Shown here: positions 42,895 to 53,141 of the stretch, piece by piece
Layout of the letters: every line of letters starts with the position of its first letter
Position numbering within the stretch: position 1 is the first letter of the stretch
Origin: Lutimonas halocynthiae
GTDB lineage: Bacteria > Bacteroidota > Bacteroidia > Flavobacteriales > Flavobacteriaceae
Length of the DNA stretch: 64,000 nt
NCBI RefSeq assembly: GCF_030409835.1
Contig: NZ_JAUFQO010000016.1
Location: 186,001 to 250,000, forward strand
Direction: 5' to 3'
Program-made: the position numbers and the translations under genes
Notes under the pieces: generated by a model
Databases searched by the model: none
What the model saw: only the letters and a program-made list of their open reading frames with translations
What the model was told of the DNA's origin: nothing

Positions 42895-44952
42895 ATGAAG
42901 GATTTCCTAAACAAATATTATCAAAATCACGCCCTTGTCTATAAAATATCGCTTTTTATAGTCATTACGGTTACCATTGTTTACCTGTTTCCAAAAGGAG
43001 GACAGTTTCCATATAATATTCAAAAGGGGAAGCCCTGGCAATATGAAAATCTATATGCACCATTTGATTTTGCCATCCTAAAAACGGATGAAGATGTGGC
43101 AAATGAGATTGAAGAAATCGAAGCCAATAAAAAACTGTTTTTTACCATAGATGAGGAAGTATATCAAAAGGTAGAAGAGCAATACCTGTCTAAAATTTTA
43201 TTGATCCAGGAAGATTCGGCTGCAGCTGGTTTAGGTAAAACCAGGATAAAAACCTTTGGACAGCGATTTCTTAAGAATGTCTATAGTGAAGGGTTTTTAA
43301 ATAAATCAGATAATGAAAGGGTAATTAACAATACGATTGTTTCGCTGAGAAGAGGTAATGAGGTCGAAGATATTCTATCTGATAAATTGTTTACAACTGA
43401 AATGCTGGTTCCGGCTATTCAAAAGTATTTCAACAATACCAGGTATCAAAAGCTAGAACAAAATTTTAGCACTTTGTTTTTTGAAATTTTAGAACCCAAT
43501 ATTTTTTATGACGAAGAATTTACGCAAAAGGTAATTGATGAAGACATAAAAAGCATTACAGTTAATAAGGGTTTGGTTACAGAAAATGAACGAATCATTG
43601 CTAAAGGTGATGTTGTTGAAGGGTCTAAATACGAGATACTTATGTCTCTAAAGAGCGAATATGATTCACAGTTATGGAGCAAGTCAAACTACAACTGGAT
43701 TGTTTTTGGTTATACTATATTGGTAGCCCTTGTTTTGCTGATGTTGATGTTGTTTTTGCAGCGTTATCGGAAGAATATTTGGGAGAATAATACCAAGCTT
43801 ACCTTCATTTTCTTCAATATTATTTTAATCGTTTTCCTTGTAACCATAGTTCAGAAATACTGGTTGAACTATATTTATGTGGTCCCGATTATTATTTTAC
43901 CCATCATTTTTAAAGCTTTTTTTGATGCACGTTTGGGTTTATTTGCCCACGTAGTAACCGTACTAATTCTCGGGTTCATCGTTCCGAATAGTTTTGAATT
44001 TATATTCCTTCAAATTATTGCGGGTATCGTGACGATTCTCACCGTATCCGAATTACACAGAAGGGCCAACTTGTTCTTCTCCATCATTAAAATAACGGGT
44101 GTTTATATCTTGTCTTATTTGGCTTTTTCAATCATACAGGAAGGGAATGCCCAACAACTTAAATGGGGCTATTTTGTAATGTTTGCGCTTAACGGCGTAT
44201 TATCATTTTTGTCTTTATTCCTTATTTTGATTTATGAAAAGACTTTTAACCTGGTATCGGATGTCTCTTTACTTGAATTGTCAAATACAAATTCTAAGCT
44301 GCTTCGTGAGCTGAATGAAAAAGCACCAGGAACATTTCAACATTCTATGCAAGTTGCAAATCTTGCAGAGGCTTCAGCGAATGAAATAGGGGCCAATGCA
44401 ATGCTCGTTCGAACGGGTGCATTATACCACGATATTGGCAAAATGGTCAACCCGATGTATTTTATTGAAAATCAAACAACCAGTGTCAACCCACATAATG
44501 AATTGCCACCTCATGATTCTGCCAATATTATCATTGATCATGTGCTGAAGGGAATTGAAATTGCTAAAAAGAACAGACTGCCAGACAGAATTATAGATTT
44601 TATAAGAACCCATCATGGTACGAGTATGGTCTATTATTTTTATAAGAAACAAAATGATATTACGCCAGATCAGGTAAACCCTAAAGATTTCACTTATCCA
44701 GGACCCATTCCTTTTTCAAAAGAAACGGCAATTCTGATGATGTGTGATGCTTGTGAAGCGGCATCGAAGAGTATAAAGGATCCAACGGCTATTTTGATTG
44801 ATAATCTTGTTGAAAAGATTATTAACGGACAAATGAGTAATGGGCAGTATATGAATTCTGATATTACTTTTAAAGAGATACAGACTATCAAAAAAGTGAT
44901 CAAGAAGAAATTGAATAATATATACCATCTCCGAATTGAATACCCTGAATAG
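42895..44952 (+). CDS. PgpH-like 7TM-HD cyclic di-AMP phosphodiesterase
   Basis: Membrane protein of about 685 residues. One N-terminal helix, an extracytoplasmic 7TMR-HDED domain (about 40-260), a bundle of about seven helices (260-465) and a cytoplasmic HD domain. The HD metal ligands are visible in FQHSMQVANLAE, GALYHDIGKM and further downstream in ELPPHDSANIIIDHV and IRTHHGTSMVYYF. This architecture is that of PgpH, which hydrolyses c-di-AMP in Firmicutes; the same role is inferred here. The frame is open from a TTG at 42886, but ATG 42895 is preferred. Confidence 0.92.
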   Translation: MKDFLNKYYQNHALVYKISLFIVITVTIVYLFPKGGQFPYNIQKGKPWQYENLYAPFDFAILKTDEDVANEIEEIEANKKLFFTIDEEVYQKVEEQYLSKILLIQEDSAAAGLGKTRIKTFGQRFLKNVYSEGFLNKSDNERVINNTIVSLRRGNEVEDILSDKLFTTEMLVPAIQKYFNNTRYQKLEQNFSTLFFEILEPNIFYDEEFTQKVIDEDIKSITVNKGLVTENERIIAKGDVVEGSKYEILMSLKSEYDSQLWSKSNYNWIVFGYTILVALVLLMLMLFLQRYRKNIWENNTKLTFIFFNIILIVFLVTIVQKYWLNYIYVVPIIILPIIFKAFFDARLGLFAHVVTVLILGFIVPNSFEFIFLQIIAGIVTILTVSELHRRANLFFSIIKITGVYILSYLAFSIIQEGNAQQLKWGYFVMFALNGVLSFLSLFLILIYEKTFNLVSDVSLLELSNTNSKLLRELNEKAPGTFQHSMQVANLAEASANEIGANAMLVRTGALYHDIGKMVNPMYFIENQTTSVNPHNELPPHDSANIIIDHVLKGIEIAKKNRLPDRIIDFIRTHHGTSMVYYFYKKQNDITPDQVNPKDFTYPGPIPFSKETAILMMCDACEAASKSIKDPTAILIDNLVEKIINGQMSNGQYMNSDITFKEIQTIKKVIKKKLNNIYHLRIEYPE

Positions 44953-44979
44953 TTCAATTCATTAATTTAATATTTGATA

Positions 44980-46476
44980 ATGGATAAGCTGAAATCGACA
45001 TTTTTATTTCTCGTGTTTTTTTGTGCTGATATGTTTCTTTTTGCTCAGGATATTGAAATCCCGTCAGACACAACTGTAGTAACAAATCATAATGTTACGA
45101 TTAAAGGGCAAAAAGTGAGTTATACAGCCACCACTGGTACACAACCTGTTTGGGATGAAAATGGAAAAGCTATTGCCACCTTATTTTACACGTATTACAA
45201 GAGAAGTGATGCGGGTAATGCTGCTAAAAGACCCTTGGTCATATCTTTTAATGGCGGCCCTGGTTCAGCATCTGTATGGATGCATGTGGCTTATACCGGA
45301 CCCAAAGTATTAAACATTGATGAGGAAGGCTATCCTCAACAGCCTTATGGGGTTCATGATAACCAACATTCAATATTGGATGTAGCTGATATTGTCTATG
45401 TAAACCCAGTTAATACCGCCTATTCCAGAACGATACCATCAAGTGGAGAAGAGGTGAAAAAGGAAACATTTTTTGGTATCAATGCGGATATTAAATATTT
45501 AGCTTCGTGGTTAAACACCTTTGTAAATAGACATAATAGATGGTTGTCGCCTAAGTTTCTAATAGGGGAAAGTTATGGAGGGACAAGAGTTTCTGGCCTT
45601 GCATTAGAACTTCAGGAAATGCAGTGGATGTATTTAAATGGTGTAATTCTCGTATCACCTGCAGATTATAAGTTTTTTGAATCAGATCCTGCCATTTCAT
45701 CAGCCTTGAATCTTCCGTATTTTACGGCAGCAGCCTGGTATCATAAGATGCTTCCTGAGGCATTACAACAGAAAGATTTGTTAGAGGTGCTTCCTGAGTC
45801 TGAAGACTATGCATTGAATCAACTTATGCCAGCATTGGCCAAAGGAGGTTCATTGAGCCGAGAAGAGAAGGAGCAGGTAGCTCAAAAGATGTCCTATTTT
45901 TCAGGTTTGTCAGAGAAATCAATAATGGAGCATAATTTGAATGTGCCAACGAGTTTCTTCTGGAAAGATTTGTTGAAAGAATCTTCAGGTAAAACAATAG
46001 GGAGATTGGATTCTAGGTATTTAGGAATTGATAAAAAGCTGGCCGGTACCAGTCCGGATTATTCTCCAGAGCTGACCTCATGGCTGCACTCCTTTACACC
46101 GGCCATAAATTATTATATACGAGAGCATTTGAAATTCAAGACAGACATTAAGTATAATATGTTTGGAAATGTTCATCCATGGGATAGAAGAGACAATAAA
46201 ACACGTGAGGGGCTGAGAAAAGCAATGGCTCAGAATCCTTATCTGAATGTTTTGTTTCAATCAGGCTATTACGATGGGGCTACTACCTATTTCAATGCAA
46301 AATATACCATGTGGCAATTGGATCCAAGCGGAGTTTTGCAAGACAGAATGAGCTTTAAAGGATACCGAAGCGGGCATATGATGTATTTGAGAAAAGAAGA
46401 TTTAGCATCTGCCAATCAAGATTTAAGAGATTTTATTGAAAAATCTTCTCCCAAAGGTAAAGCGGCTAAATATTAA
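44980..46476 (+). CDS. Exported serine carboxypeptidase (S10 family)
   Basis: S10-type alpha/beta-hydrolase peptidase of about 498 residues with signal peptide TFLFLVFFCADMFLFAQ. The oxyanion segment SFNGGPGSASVWMH, the nucleophile in LIGESYGGTRVSGLAL, the Asp in FQSGYYDGATTYF and the His in GYRSGHMMYL are all present. Such enzymes release C-terminal residues from peptides outside the cytoplasm. ATG 44980 is preferred to the TTG at 44974. It starts 27 bases after the PgpH-like gene and may be co-transcribed. Confidence 0.92.
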   Translation: MDKLKSTFLFLVFFCADMFLFAQDIEIPSDTTVVTNHNVTIKGQKVSYTATTGTQPVWDENGKAIATLFYTYYKRSDAGNAAKRPLVISFNGGPGSASVWMHVAYTGPKVLNIDEEGYPQQPYGVHDNQHSILDVADIVYVNPVNTAYSRTIPSSGEEVKKETFFGINADIKYLASWLNTFVNRHNRWLSPKFLIGESYGGTRVSGLALELQEMQWMYLNGVILVSPADYKFFESDPAISSALNLPYFTAAAWYHKMLPEALQQKDLLEVLPESEDYALNQLMPALAKGGSLSREEKEQVAQKMSYFSGLSEKSIMEHNLNVPTSFFWKDLLKESSGKTIGRLDSRYLGIDKKLAGTSPDYSPELTSWLHSFTPAINYYIREHLKFKTDIKYNMFGNVHPWDRRDNKTREGLRKAMAQNPYLNVLFQSGYYDGATTYFNAKYTMWQLDPSGVLQDRMSFKGYRSGHMMYLRKEDLASANQDLRDFIEKSSPKGKAAKY

Positions 46477-46608
46477 GCTCTTTCCGGTTATTTGAGTCTT
46501 CCTAAACGGATTAGTTAGAAAGAAATAGAATTCTTATGAGCTCAATATTATGTATGGATCAAAATGGGTTGGTTCATTTTTTTTATATTTAGGCTATTGT
46601 AAACTAGT

Positions 46609-48417
46609 ATGATGAAAAAATTATTATTTGTTCTATTTATTATTTCTTTGAACTTTGTAGCATGTGAACCTGATAAACCTGAGCTGGTTATATTGAATCC
46701 ATTGGAAGTAAGAGCAGAGTTTTCAGAATTCCTTGATTCTTATTATGATGGGAGCCTGGCTTTAGATCCTTTGAGCGCTACGGCAAAAGGGGATCACAGA
46801 TTTAATGCCGCATTCCCTGATTACTTATCTAAATCGTATAAAGACAGCAGTATTGCATTTTATAAAAAGTATAAAAAACTGGCTGAGAAATACGATAACC
46901 AATATTTGACGGCAAATGATACCATCAGCAAAGCAATTCTATTATGGGATTGCAATGTTAACTTACAAAGTTTAAAATTTCGAAGTGAATTGTTTCCCTT
47001 AGACCAAATGTGGACCAGAAACTTTGTGATGGGCCAATTTGCAAGTGGGGTCAGTGCACAGCCGTTTAAGACAGTAGAAGATTATGAAAACTGGTTGCAG
47101 CGCATAGACGGATTCGTAATTTGGTTACAATCTGCAGAGAAAAGAATGAAAGAAGGGGCAAGTTTAAGATTCGTTTTGCCTAGTTCACTTATTATAAAGG
47201 TTGTTCCTCAAATAAAAGCAATGTGCGTTAGCAATGTTGAAGAGCATTTGTTTTATGCGCCTGTAAAGAATTTTCCAAAATCATTTTCGGAAGAAGACAA
47301 AGAGCGTCTTAAGATGGAATATGAAAAGATGCTTTCAGAAAAACTAATACCTGCCTTTATAAACCTCCATGACTATGTAAGCACGGATTATTTGACTGCA
47401 GGAAGAAATTCCAGTGGGATTGATGCACTTCCGAATGGCAGAGCTTATTATAATACATCCATTAAAAAGTATACTACAACCAATTTAACAGCAGAAGAGA
47501 TTCATCAGATTGGTCTGGATGAAGTGGCAAGGATATTGTCTGAAATGAATCAGGTTAAAGAAGAATTGGAATTTGAGGGAGATTTGATGGCGTTTTTTGA
47601 TCACGTGAGAACATCAAAAGAGTTGATGCCATTTAGCAAACCTGAGCAGGTGATTAATCATTTTGAAGAAATTCATCAAAAATTAAAACCGCATTTAAAA
47701 AGACTTTTCAAAGAGACACCGAAGACCGAGTTTGTCGTGAGAAGGACAGAATCATTTAGAGAGTCTTCTGCCAGCGCGCAGTATAATGCAGGTTCGTTAG
47801 AAGATAACCGCCCAGGAATATTTTATGTACCCATACCTGACGCCAGCAAGTACAATATTCAAAGAGATGAATCCTTATTTTTACATGAAGCAATTCCAGG
47901 TCATCATTATCAAATCGCTTTGGCTCAGGAAAATGATTCCTTGCCAAAGTTCAGAAAGAACCTATGGTTAAGTGCTTATGGAGAAGGTTGGGCACTTTAC
48001 ACTGAGGCGTTAGGTAAAGAAATGGGAATGTATAAGGACCCTTACCAATATTTTGGAATGCTTGGGGCTGAAATGCATCGGGCAGTTCGGCTGGTTGTTG
48101 ATACCGGGCTACATTCTAAAGGATGGACCAGAGAACAAGCCATTCAATATTCTCTAGATAATGAAGCGCTTTCAAAGGATGTAATTACCAGAGAAGTAGA
48201 ACGCTATATGGCCAATCCGGGTCAGGCGCTATCCTATAAAATAGGTCAATTAAAGATTCTTGAATTAAGAGCCAAAGCAGAAGTGGAATTAGGAGATGAA
48301 TTTGATATTAAAGAATTTCATCATATGATTTTAAATAAAGGAAGTCTTCCATTAGCAATTCTAGAAGAATCAATTATGCAGTGGATAAAAGAAAGCAAAC
48401 AAGTAAATAAAAGCTAA
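46609..48417 (+). CDS. DUF885 family lipoprotein (predicted metallopeptidase)
   Basis: Lipoprotein of 602 residues: FIISLNFVACEPD contains a lipobox Cys at about residue 20. The DUF885 domain spans nearly the whole chain and has the HExxxxHH-type site LFLHEAIPGHHYQIAL plus SAYGEGWALYTEALG with the expected Glu, as in zinc peptidases related to the M1/M32 clan. AQYNAGSLEDNRPGIFYVP is a conserved family block. The next gene begins right after its stop, so the two are one operon. Confidence 0.88.
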   Translation: MMKKLLFVLFIISLNFVACEPDKPELVILNPLEVRAEFSEFLDSYYDGSLALDPLSATAKGDHRFNAAFPDYLSKSYKDSSIAFYKKYKKLAEKYDNQYLTANDTISKAILLWDCNVNLQSLKFRSELFPLDQMWTRNFVMGQFASGVSAQPFKTVEDYENWLQRIDGFVIWLQSAEKRMKEGASLRFVLPSSLIIKVVPQIKAMCVSNVEEHLFYAPVKNFPKSFSEEDKERLKMEYEKMLSEKLIPAFINLHDYVSTDYLTAGRNSSGIDALPNGRAYYNTSIKKYTTTNLTAEEIHQIGLDEVARILSEMNQVKEELEFEGDLMAFFDHVRTSKELMPFSKPEQVINHFEEIHQKLKPHLKRLFKETPKTEFVVRRTESFRESSASAQYNAGSLEDNRPGIFYVPIPDASKYNIQRDESLFLHEAIPGHHYQIALAQENDSLPKFRKNLWLSAYGEGWALYTEALGKEMGMYKDPYQYFGMLGAEMHRAVRLVVDTGLHSKGWTREQAIQYSLDNEALSKDVITREVERYMANPGQALSYKIGQLKILELRAKAEVELGDEFDIKEFHHMILNKGSLPLAILEESIMQWIKESKQVNKS

Positions 48418-48999
48418 ATGTCAAAATCAATTAAAGTTTGGATTACCATACCACTCATGTTTTTTTGCATGGTTATGAGTAGTCAAACCAGTTTTGAGGC
48501 AAATGATGCGTATCCTTTTGGTCGCGCTAATCCTGATGCCCCTGAACAGATCAAGGATTTTGAGAAATTGATTGGCCTGTGTGATTGTCTTTCGGAATCA
48601 AGAAATCAGGATAAATCTTGGAATGAACCGGTTAAAATGACCTGGAAGTTTAAATATATAATGAATGGAATGGGGGTTCAAGATGAAACTTTTAAAGATG
48701 ATAAAAGTTATTCAGGAAGTATTAGACAATTTGATTCTGAAACCGAAAAATGGTATGTTCATTATTACTCACATCCGAAAATTTCAAAACAGCTTTCGGT
48801 TTGGGTAGGTGGAAAAACAGAAAATGGTGATATCGTATTGTATAGAGATAGTACAGCTCCAAATGGAACAGAGGGATTTTATCGATTGACATTTTATGAA
48901 ATAAGTGACAGTGGATTCAATTGGGTAGGAGAATGGACTGATAAATCAGAATCAGTCGTATATCCTACATGGAAAATAGCTTGTAAAAAGCGATTGTAA
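48418..48999 (+). CDS. Exported protein of DUF1579-like lipocalin type, unrecognised
   Basis: A 193-residue protein with signal peptide VWITIPLMFFCMVMSSQ. The mature part has a mixed beta pattern: KMTWKFKYIMNGMGVQDETF, GSIRQFDSETEKWYVHYYS, YRLTFYEISDSGFNWVGEW, similar to the lipocalin-like DUF1579 group, with a Cys pair LCDC and a Cys near the end. ATG directly abuts the DUF885 stop (TAA then ATG), indicating translational coupling. No activity can be assigned. Confidence 0.7.
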   Translation: MSKSIKVWITIPLMFFCMVMSSQTSFEANDAYPFGRANPDAPEQIKDFEKLIGLCDCLSESRNQDKSWNEPVKMTWKFKYIMNGMGVQDETFKDDKSYSGSIRQFDSETEKWYVHYYSHPKISKQLSVWVGGKTENGDIVLYRDSTAPNGTEGFYRLTFYEISDSGFNWVGEWTDKSESVVYPTWKIACKKRL

Positions 49000-49020
49000 T
49001 CAATTTTCGAGTCGTATCCA

Positions 49021-49077
49021 CTTAAAAAAATGATATAATCAGCTCATAATTAATGTGCTATCATTATATTTTTTTAA
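49021..49077 (+). terminator. Terminator-like hairpin after the DUF1579-like gene
   Basis: CTTAAAAAAA (49021-49030) can pair with TTTTTTTAAG (49068-49077) and, inside it, TGATA with TATCA (49031-49035 and 49059-49063), with a 5-base bulge on the 3' side. The T-run is within the stem. The rest of the 297-bp gap to the next gene is AT-rich with nothing else recognised. Confidence 0.45.
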
Positions 49078-49296
49078 GAGAAATTCAATAAAAATCAATT
49101 TTTATCGTTTATAAAGGACGTGTTTTGATTTGGTATTTCAAATATTCACAAGACTGGTTCTAACAAATCAAACTAGTGATTTAAATGCTAAGTCATATTG
49201 TATAACGAAAAGACGGGAAAATACTGTGTTAATGTTTTTTGCAGTTTCGATGATTTTTTATACTTTTCCACGTCTTAAAACAGTAACAAAATTTAT

Positions 49297-50487
49297 ATGA
49301 AAAGGAGTGTTAATATTAAGTATTTTCTACTTATTATTTTCTTTGTGTTTAATAGTTTTAGTGTATCTACTTCGATAAGAGATAGTTCTGATGCAGTTGA
49401 TACTGAAACTAGTTTAAATCGGGATGTGCCATTGGTATTCTATCCGGAGGAAAACACATTGAAGGTGAATGAGAAATTAGACTCTTTATTTACTCGTTTT
49501 AATAAAAGACATGACTTTCACGGCAGTGTAATAGTAGCTCAAAAGGGAAAAGTCATTTTCAAGAACCATTATGGATATGCAGATTTTAAGGCAAAATCTA
49601 AGATAGATGATACTTCTGTATTTCAATTAGCCTCAGTTAGTAAGCAATTTACAGCTGCTGCTATTCTTATCCTTTATGAAGAAAACAAGCTTGACCTTGA
49701 TGATAAAGTAATAAAGTTTTATCCAAATTTTCCATACACAGAAGTGACTATAAGACAATTGTTGAACCACACTTCAGGCCTTCCTAAATATTTTTGGTTA
49801 GCTGAACATAAATGGGAACAAGATCATGCACCTTCGAATAAGGAAATGATGGAGATGTTGAGCCAACATGATGTTCAAAGATTCTTTAGTCCGGGAGCAA
49901 ATTTTGACTATTCTAATACAGGTTATTTTGTACTGGCATCGATAGTTGAAAAAGTTACAGGTACTTATTTTGGTGATTTTGTTGAGAAGCAAATCTTCAA
50001 ACCGCTTCATATGAAAAACACCTTCGTCTATAGATACGAACAAGATGCTATTAAAGAAGGACAACTTGATGGATACAGGATTTACAGAAGAAGATGGCAC
50101 GCAAAGATAGGTGGCACTGTTAATGACGCTATCGTAGGAGATAAAAACGTGTACTCAACAACAGAAGATATGTTTAAATGGGTACAGGGCTTGAATTCAG
50201 GTAAAATCATTTCGAAAAACACCTTGGATGAAATGTATACTAAAGGTGAAACAAAATATAATAGAGCGGTTCCTTACGGTTTTGGATTCAGAATTAAAGA
50301 AGCTGATTCTAAGAAGATCGTATATCACAATGGACGTTGGAATGGATTCAGTACATCTTTAATGCAGTATCCCGAAGAAGAATTAGTTGTGATCACCCTT
50401 GAGCATTCAAATTATAATTCAATGAAGACCCTTAATGAAAAGGTTAAAACTATCGTTGATGATAATTTTAACCCTTCGTTAAACTAA
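49297..50487 (+). CDS. Exported serine hydrolase (beta-lactamase/class C family)
   Basis: Serine hydrolase of 396 residues in the beta-lactamase-related (S12) family. An N-terminal hydrophobic segment (YFLLIIFFVFNSFSVS) suggests export. The SxxK motif is LASVSKQFTAAAIL, the YxN motif is FDYSNTGYFVLA, and the third motif HxG is YHNGRWNGFST. Other members include esterases, D-aminopeptidases and penicillin-binding-like enzymes; substrate cannot be deduced. Convergent with lysA, 17 bases apart. Confidence 0.9.
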   Translation: MKRSVNIKYFLLIIFFVFNSFSVSTSIRDSSDAVDTETSLNRDVPLVFYPEENTLKVNEKLDSLFTRFNKRHDFHGSVIVAQKGKVIFKNHYGYADFKAKSKIDDTSVFQLASVSKQFTAAAILILYEENKLDLDDKVIKFYPNFPYTEVTIRQLLNHTSGLPKYFWLAEHKWEQDHAPSNKEMMEMLSQHDVQRFFSPGANFDYSNTGYFVLASIVEKVTGTYFGDFVEKQIFKPLHMKNTFVYRYEQDAIKEGQLDGYRIYRRRWHAKIGGTVNDAIVGDKNVYSTTEDMFKWVQGLNSGKIISKNTLDEMYTKGETKYNRAVPYGFGFRIKEADSKKIVYHNGRWNGFSTSLMQYPEEELVVITLEHSNYNSMKTLNEKVKTIVDDNFNPSLN

Positions 50488-50504
50488 TATTTTAGATTGA
50501 GAAT

Positions 50505-51716
50505 CTATATATCTAAAGTCACTTCAACTTGTTTGTTTAGAATATCTTCAATAGTTTCTCTTTCCCTAATCAGATAATCTTTTCCTTTAAATACTAATAC
50601 TTCAGCAGGCCTGTAACGAGAGTTGTAATTAGAAGCCATTGAATAGCAATAAGCTCCTGCGTTTTTAAAGCTCAGAATGTCTCCCTCTTTGATTTCACAT
50701 ATTTGACGATTCGTTCCAAATGTATCCGTTTCACAGATATATCCTACCACTGTGTAAAACCGCTTTTTACCTTCAGGATTTGATATGTTTTCGATATGAT
50801 GATGCGAATCGTAGAACATGGGGCGGATCAAATGGTTTAAGCCGCTGTCTATACTTGCAAATACGGTAGAAGTGGTTTGTTTTACAACATTAACATGAAC
50901 AAGGAACTGACCTGCTTCAGAAACAAGGTATTTACCTGGTTCGAACATCAATGTTAGATCGCGTCCAAATTCTTTACAAAAATCATTGAAGCGTTTAGAC
51001 AGTTTTTCTCCTAACTCTTCAATGTCAGTGTGAATATCTCCTTCTTTATAAGGAACCTTAAAGCCACTGCCGAAATCAATATATTCAAGGTTTTTAAACG
51101 ACGCAGCAACATTAAAGAGAATTTCAGTTGCCCTCAGAAATGCGTCAATATCATAAATGTCAGATCCTGTGTGCATGTGTACACCGTTTATAAGCATGCC
51201 TGTATTTTCAACTACTCTGTGGATATGAGGTAATTGGTGAATTGAAATTCCAAATTTTGAATCAATATGACCAACTGATATTTTTTTATTACCACCCGCC
51301 ATTACATGAGGATTCATTCTGATGCAAACAGGAACTTCAGGATATTTTTGACCAAATTGTTCAAGGATAGAAATATTATCAATATTGATCTGCACACCCA
51401 AATGCATGGCTTGTTCAATTTCATCAAGTGAAACGCCATTAGGTGTGAAAATAATATCCTTTGGATCAAAACCAGCTTTTAATCCTAATTGCACTTCTTG
51501 AACTGAAACAGTATCCAATCCGGCATTGAGAGAATTAAATATTTTTAAGATGCTGACATTAGATAAGGCTTTTGTCGCATAATTAATTTTCAAATTTTTA
51601 ACCGATGAAAAGGCATTTGTCAACTTATTATATTGAGAAATTATTCTTTCGGCATCATAGACATATAGAGGGCTCTCATATTTATTGGTCAATGATTTTA
51701 GAAATTTGTTCGTCAT
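50505..51716 (-). CDS. lysA: Diaminopimelate decarboxylase
   Basis: PLP-dependent fold-III decarboxylase making lysine from meso-diaminopimelate, 403 residues. PLP Lys is in INYATKALSNVSIL; other family blocks are HTGSDIYD, IDFGSGFKVPY, FEPGKYLVSEAGQFLV and the second-subunit catalytic Cys in YICETDTFG, with NAGAYCYSMASNYNSR near the C-terminus. Not fused to an aspartokinase, unlike some Bacteroidota versions. A well-formed promoter lies at 51737-51766. Confidence 0.96.
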   Translation of the reverse strand: MTNKFLKSLTNKYESPLYVYDAERIISQYNKLTNAFSSVKNLKINYATKALSNVSILKIFNSLNAGLDTVSVQEVQLGLKAGFDPKDIIFTPNGVSLDEIEQAMHLGVQINIDNISILEQFGQKYPEVPVCIRMNPHVMAGGNKKISVGHIDSKFGISIHQLPHIHRVVENTGMLINGVHMHTGSDIYDIDAFLRATEILFNVAASFKNLEYIDFGSGFKVPYKEGDIHTDIEELGEKLSKRFNDFCKEFGRDLTLMFEPGKYLVSEAGQFLVHVNVVKQTTSTVFASIDSGLNHLIRPMFYDSHHHIENISNPEGKKRFYTVVGYICETDTFGTNRQICEIKEGDILSFKNAGAYCYSMASNYNSRYRPAEVLVFKGKDYLIRERETIEDILNKQVEVTLDI

Positions 51717-51736
51717 GGAAATCTGTTTTAAGAAGG

Positions 51737-51766
51737 CAAAAGTAGTATACTGTTAGGATTATCAAA
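51737..51766 (-). promoter_or_regulatory. Promoter of lysA
   Basis: On the minus strand TTTG (51766-51763), an 18-base spacer and TACTTTTG (51744-51737) match the Bacteroidota TTTG/TAnnTTTG promoter. The -7 element ends 20 bases before the lysA ATG at 51716, giving a short leader. Confidence 0.65.
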
Positions 51767-51816
51767 ATTTTTAATAAATAATAACAGATACTTGTATTCC
51801 GTGTAATTTTAAAATG

Positions 51817-53046
51817 CTAGTATTTTTGAGCTGTTAGTTCTGCAATCTTTACAATTACCTTTGAGGCTTTGATCATTGATTCTACTGGAACATATTCATA
51901 GCGTCCATGGAAATTATGGCCACCTGCAAAAATATTAGGGCAGGGTAGTCCTTTGTATGATAGCTGAGAGCCATCGGTTCCGCCTCTAATTGCTTTGATC
52001 AAAGGTTTTATCCCTAGGTCTTTCATGGCTTGTTCAGCTATATCAACAATATGCATAACTGGTTCAACTTTTTCACGCATATTGAAATACTGATCCTTAA
52101 TCTCTATTTCTATGGCCTCAGAACCCAATTTGTCATTAATACTTTTAGCTGCAGCCAGCATCTGTAACTTTCTTTGCTCGTATAGTTCCAAGTCATGATC
52201 TCTAATAATATACTCAAGCATCGTTTTTTCTACTGAACCTTTTATGTCAGTTAAATGGAAAAAGCCTTCATAACCTTCAGTTTCCTGAGGGATTTCATTT
52301 TGAGGTAAAGCAGAAATGAACTCATTGGCAATTAGCATGGAGTTTACCATTTTACCTTTAGCATAGCCTGGATGCACAATTTTTCCATGAACGGTAACTA
52401 CGGCACCAGCTGCATTAAAATTTTCATATTCTAATTCCCCAACCTGACTTCCATCCATAGTATAGGCCCATTCTGCATTAAACTTATCCACATCAAATTT
52501 ATGAGCGCCAAGGCCAATTTCCTCATCCGGTGTAAAGCCGATTCTAATTTCACCATGCTTAATTTCAGGATGTTGTATTAAGTATTCCATCGCTGTTACG
52601 ATTTCAGCAACGCCAGCCTTGTCATCTGCACCTAAGAGGGTGGTGCCATCAGTAGTGATTAGAGTCTGACCTACGTATAACAGTAAATCATCAAAATAGG
52701 AAGGTGAGAGCACAATGTCTTGTTCCTTATTCAGAATGATATCCTTGCCATCATAATTCTCGTGAATTTGAGGTTTTACATTGGTAGCGGTGTAATCAGG
52801 ACTTGTATCAAAATGTGAAATAAACCCGATAACCGGCACTTTGTGCGCCACATTACTTGGCAAGGTGGCCATGATATAGGCATGACTATCTATGCTTATA
52901 TCTTGTAATCCAATACCTTTCAGCTCTTCAACCAGGTGATTTGCAATATCCCATTGTTTTTTAGTACTTGGTGTTGTATCGCTTGTAGCGTCTGATTGGG
53001 TATCAAAGCTTACGTATTTTAAAAATCGATCTGTTATATTTTTCAT
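51817..53046 (-). CDS. pepT: Peptidase T (tripeptidase)
   Basis: M20B zinc tripeptidase of about 409 residues. Metal ligands and active site are in [13 protein letters not shown] (His, Asp), [14 protein letters not shown] (bridging Asp), [15 protein letters not shown] (catalytic Glu pair), [15 protein letters not shown] and the C-terminal [17 protein letters not shown] (His). The frame extends to a TTG at 53064, but ATG 53046 is preferred because it begins the conserved [19 protein letters not shown] hairpin sits directly before that ATG. Confidence 0.95.
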   Translation of the reverse strand: MKNITDRFLKYVSFDTQSDATSDTTPSTKKQWDIANHLVEELKGIGLQDISIDSHAYIMATLPSNVAHKVPVIGFISHFDTSPDYTATNVKPQIHENYDGKDIILNKEQDIVLSPSYFDDLLLYVGQTLITTDGTTLLGADDKAGVAEIVTAMEYLIQHPEIKHGEIRIGFTPDEEIGLGAHKFDVDKFNAEWAYTMDGSQVGELEYENFNAAGAVVTVHGKIVHPGYAKGKMVNSMLIANEFISALPQNEIPQETEGYEGFFHLTDIKGSVEKTMLEYIIRDHDLELYEQRKLQMLAAAKSINDKLGSEAIEIEIKDQYFNMREKVEPVMHIVDIAEQAMKDLGIKPLIKAIRGGTDGSQLSYKGLPCPNIFAGGHNFHGRYEYVPVESMIKASKVIVKIAELTAQKY

Positions 53047-53047
53047 G

Positions 53048-53065
53048 TTTGAGTCTTTACTCAAA
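53048..53065 (-). other. Short hairpin just before the pepT start
   Basis: TTTGAGT (53048-53054 read on the plus strand) and ACTCAAA (53059-53065) form a perfect 7-bp stem with a 4-base loop that ends one base before the ATG. It would cover the ribosome entry region and may tune translation; it could also be chance. Confidence 0.4.
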
Positions 53066-53141
53066 AATAATTATTCTCAGACAGATGGCTAAAAAAAAAG
53101 ACTGTTATTTCTAACAATCTTTTTTGGTTTAATGTTTTGGA

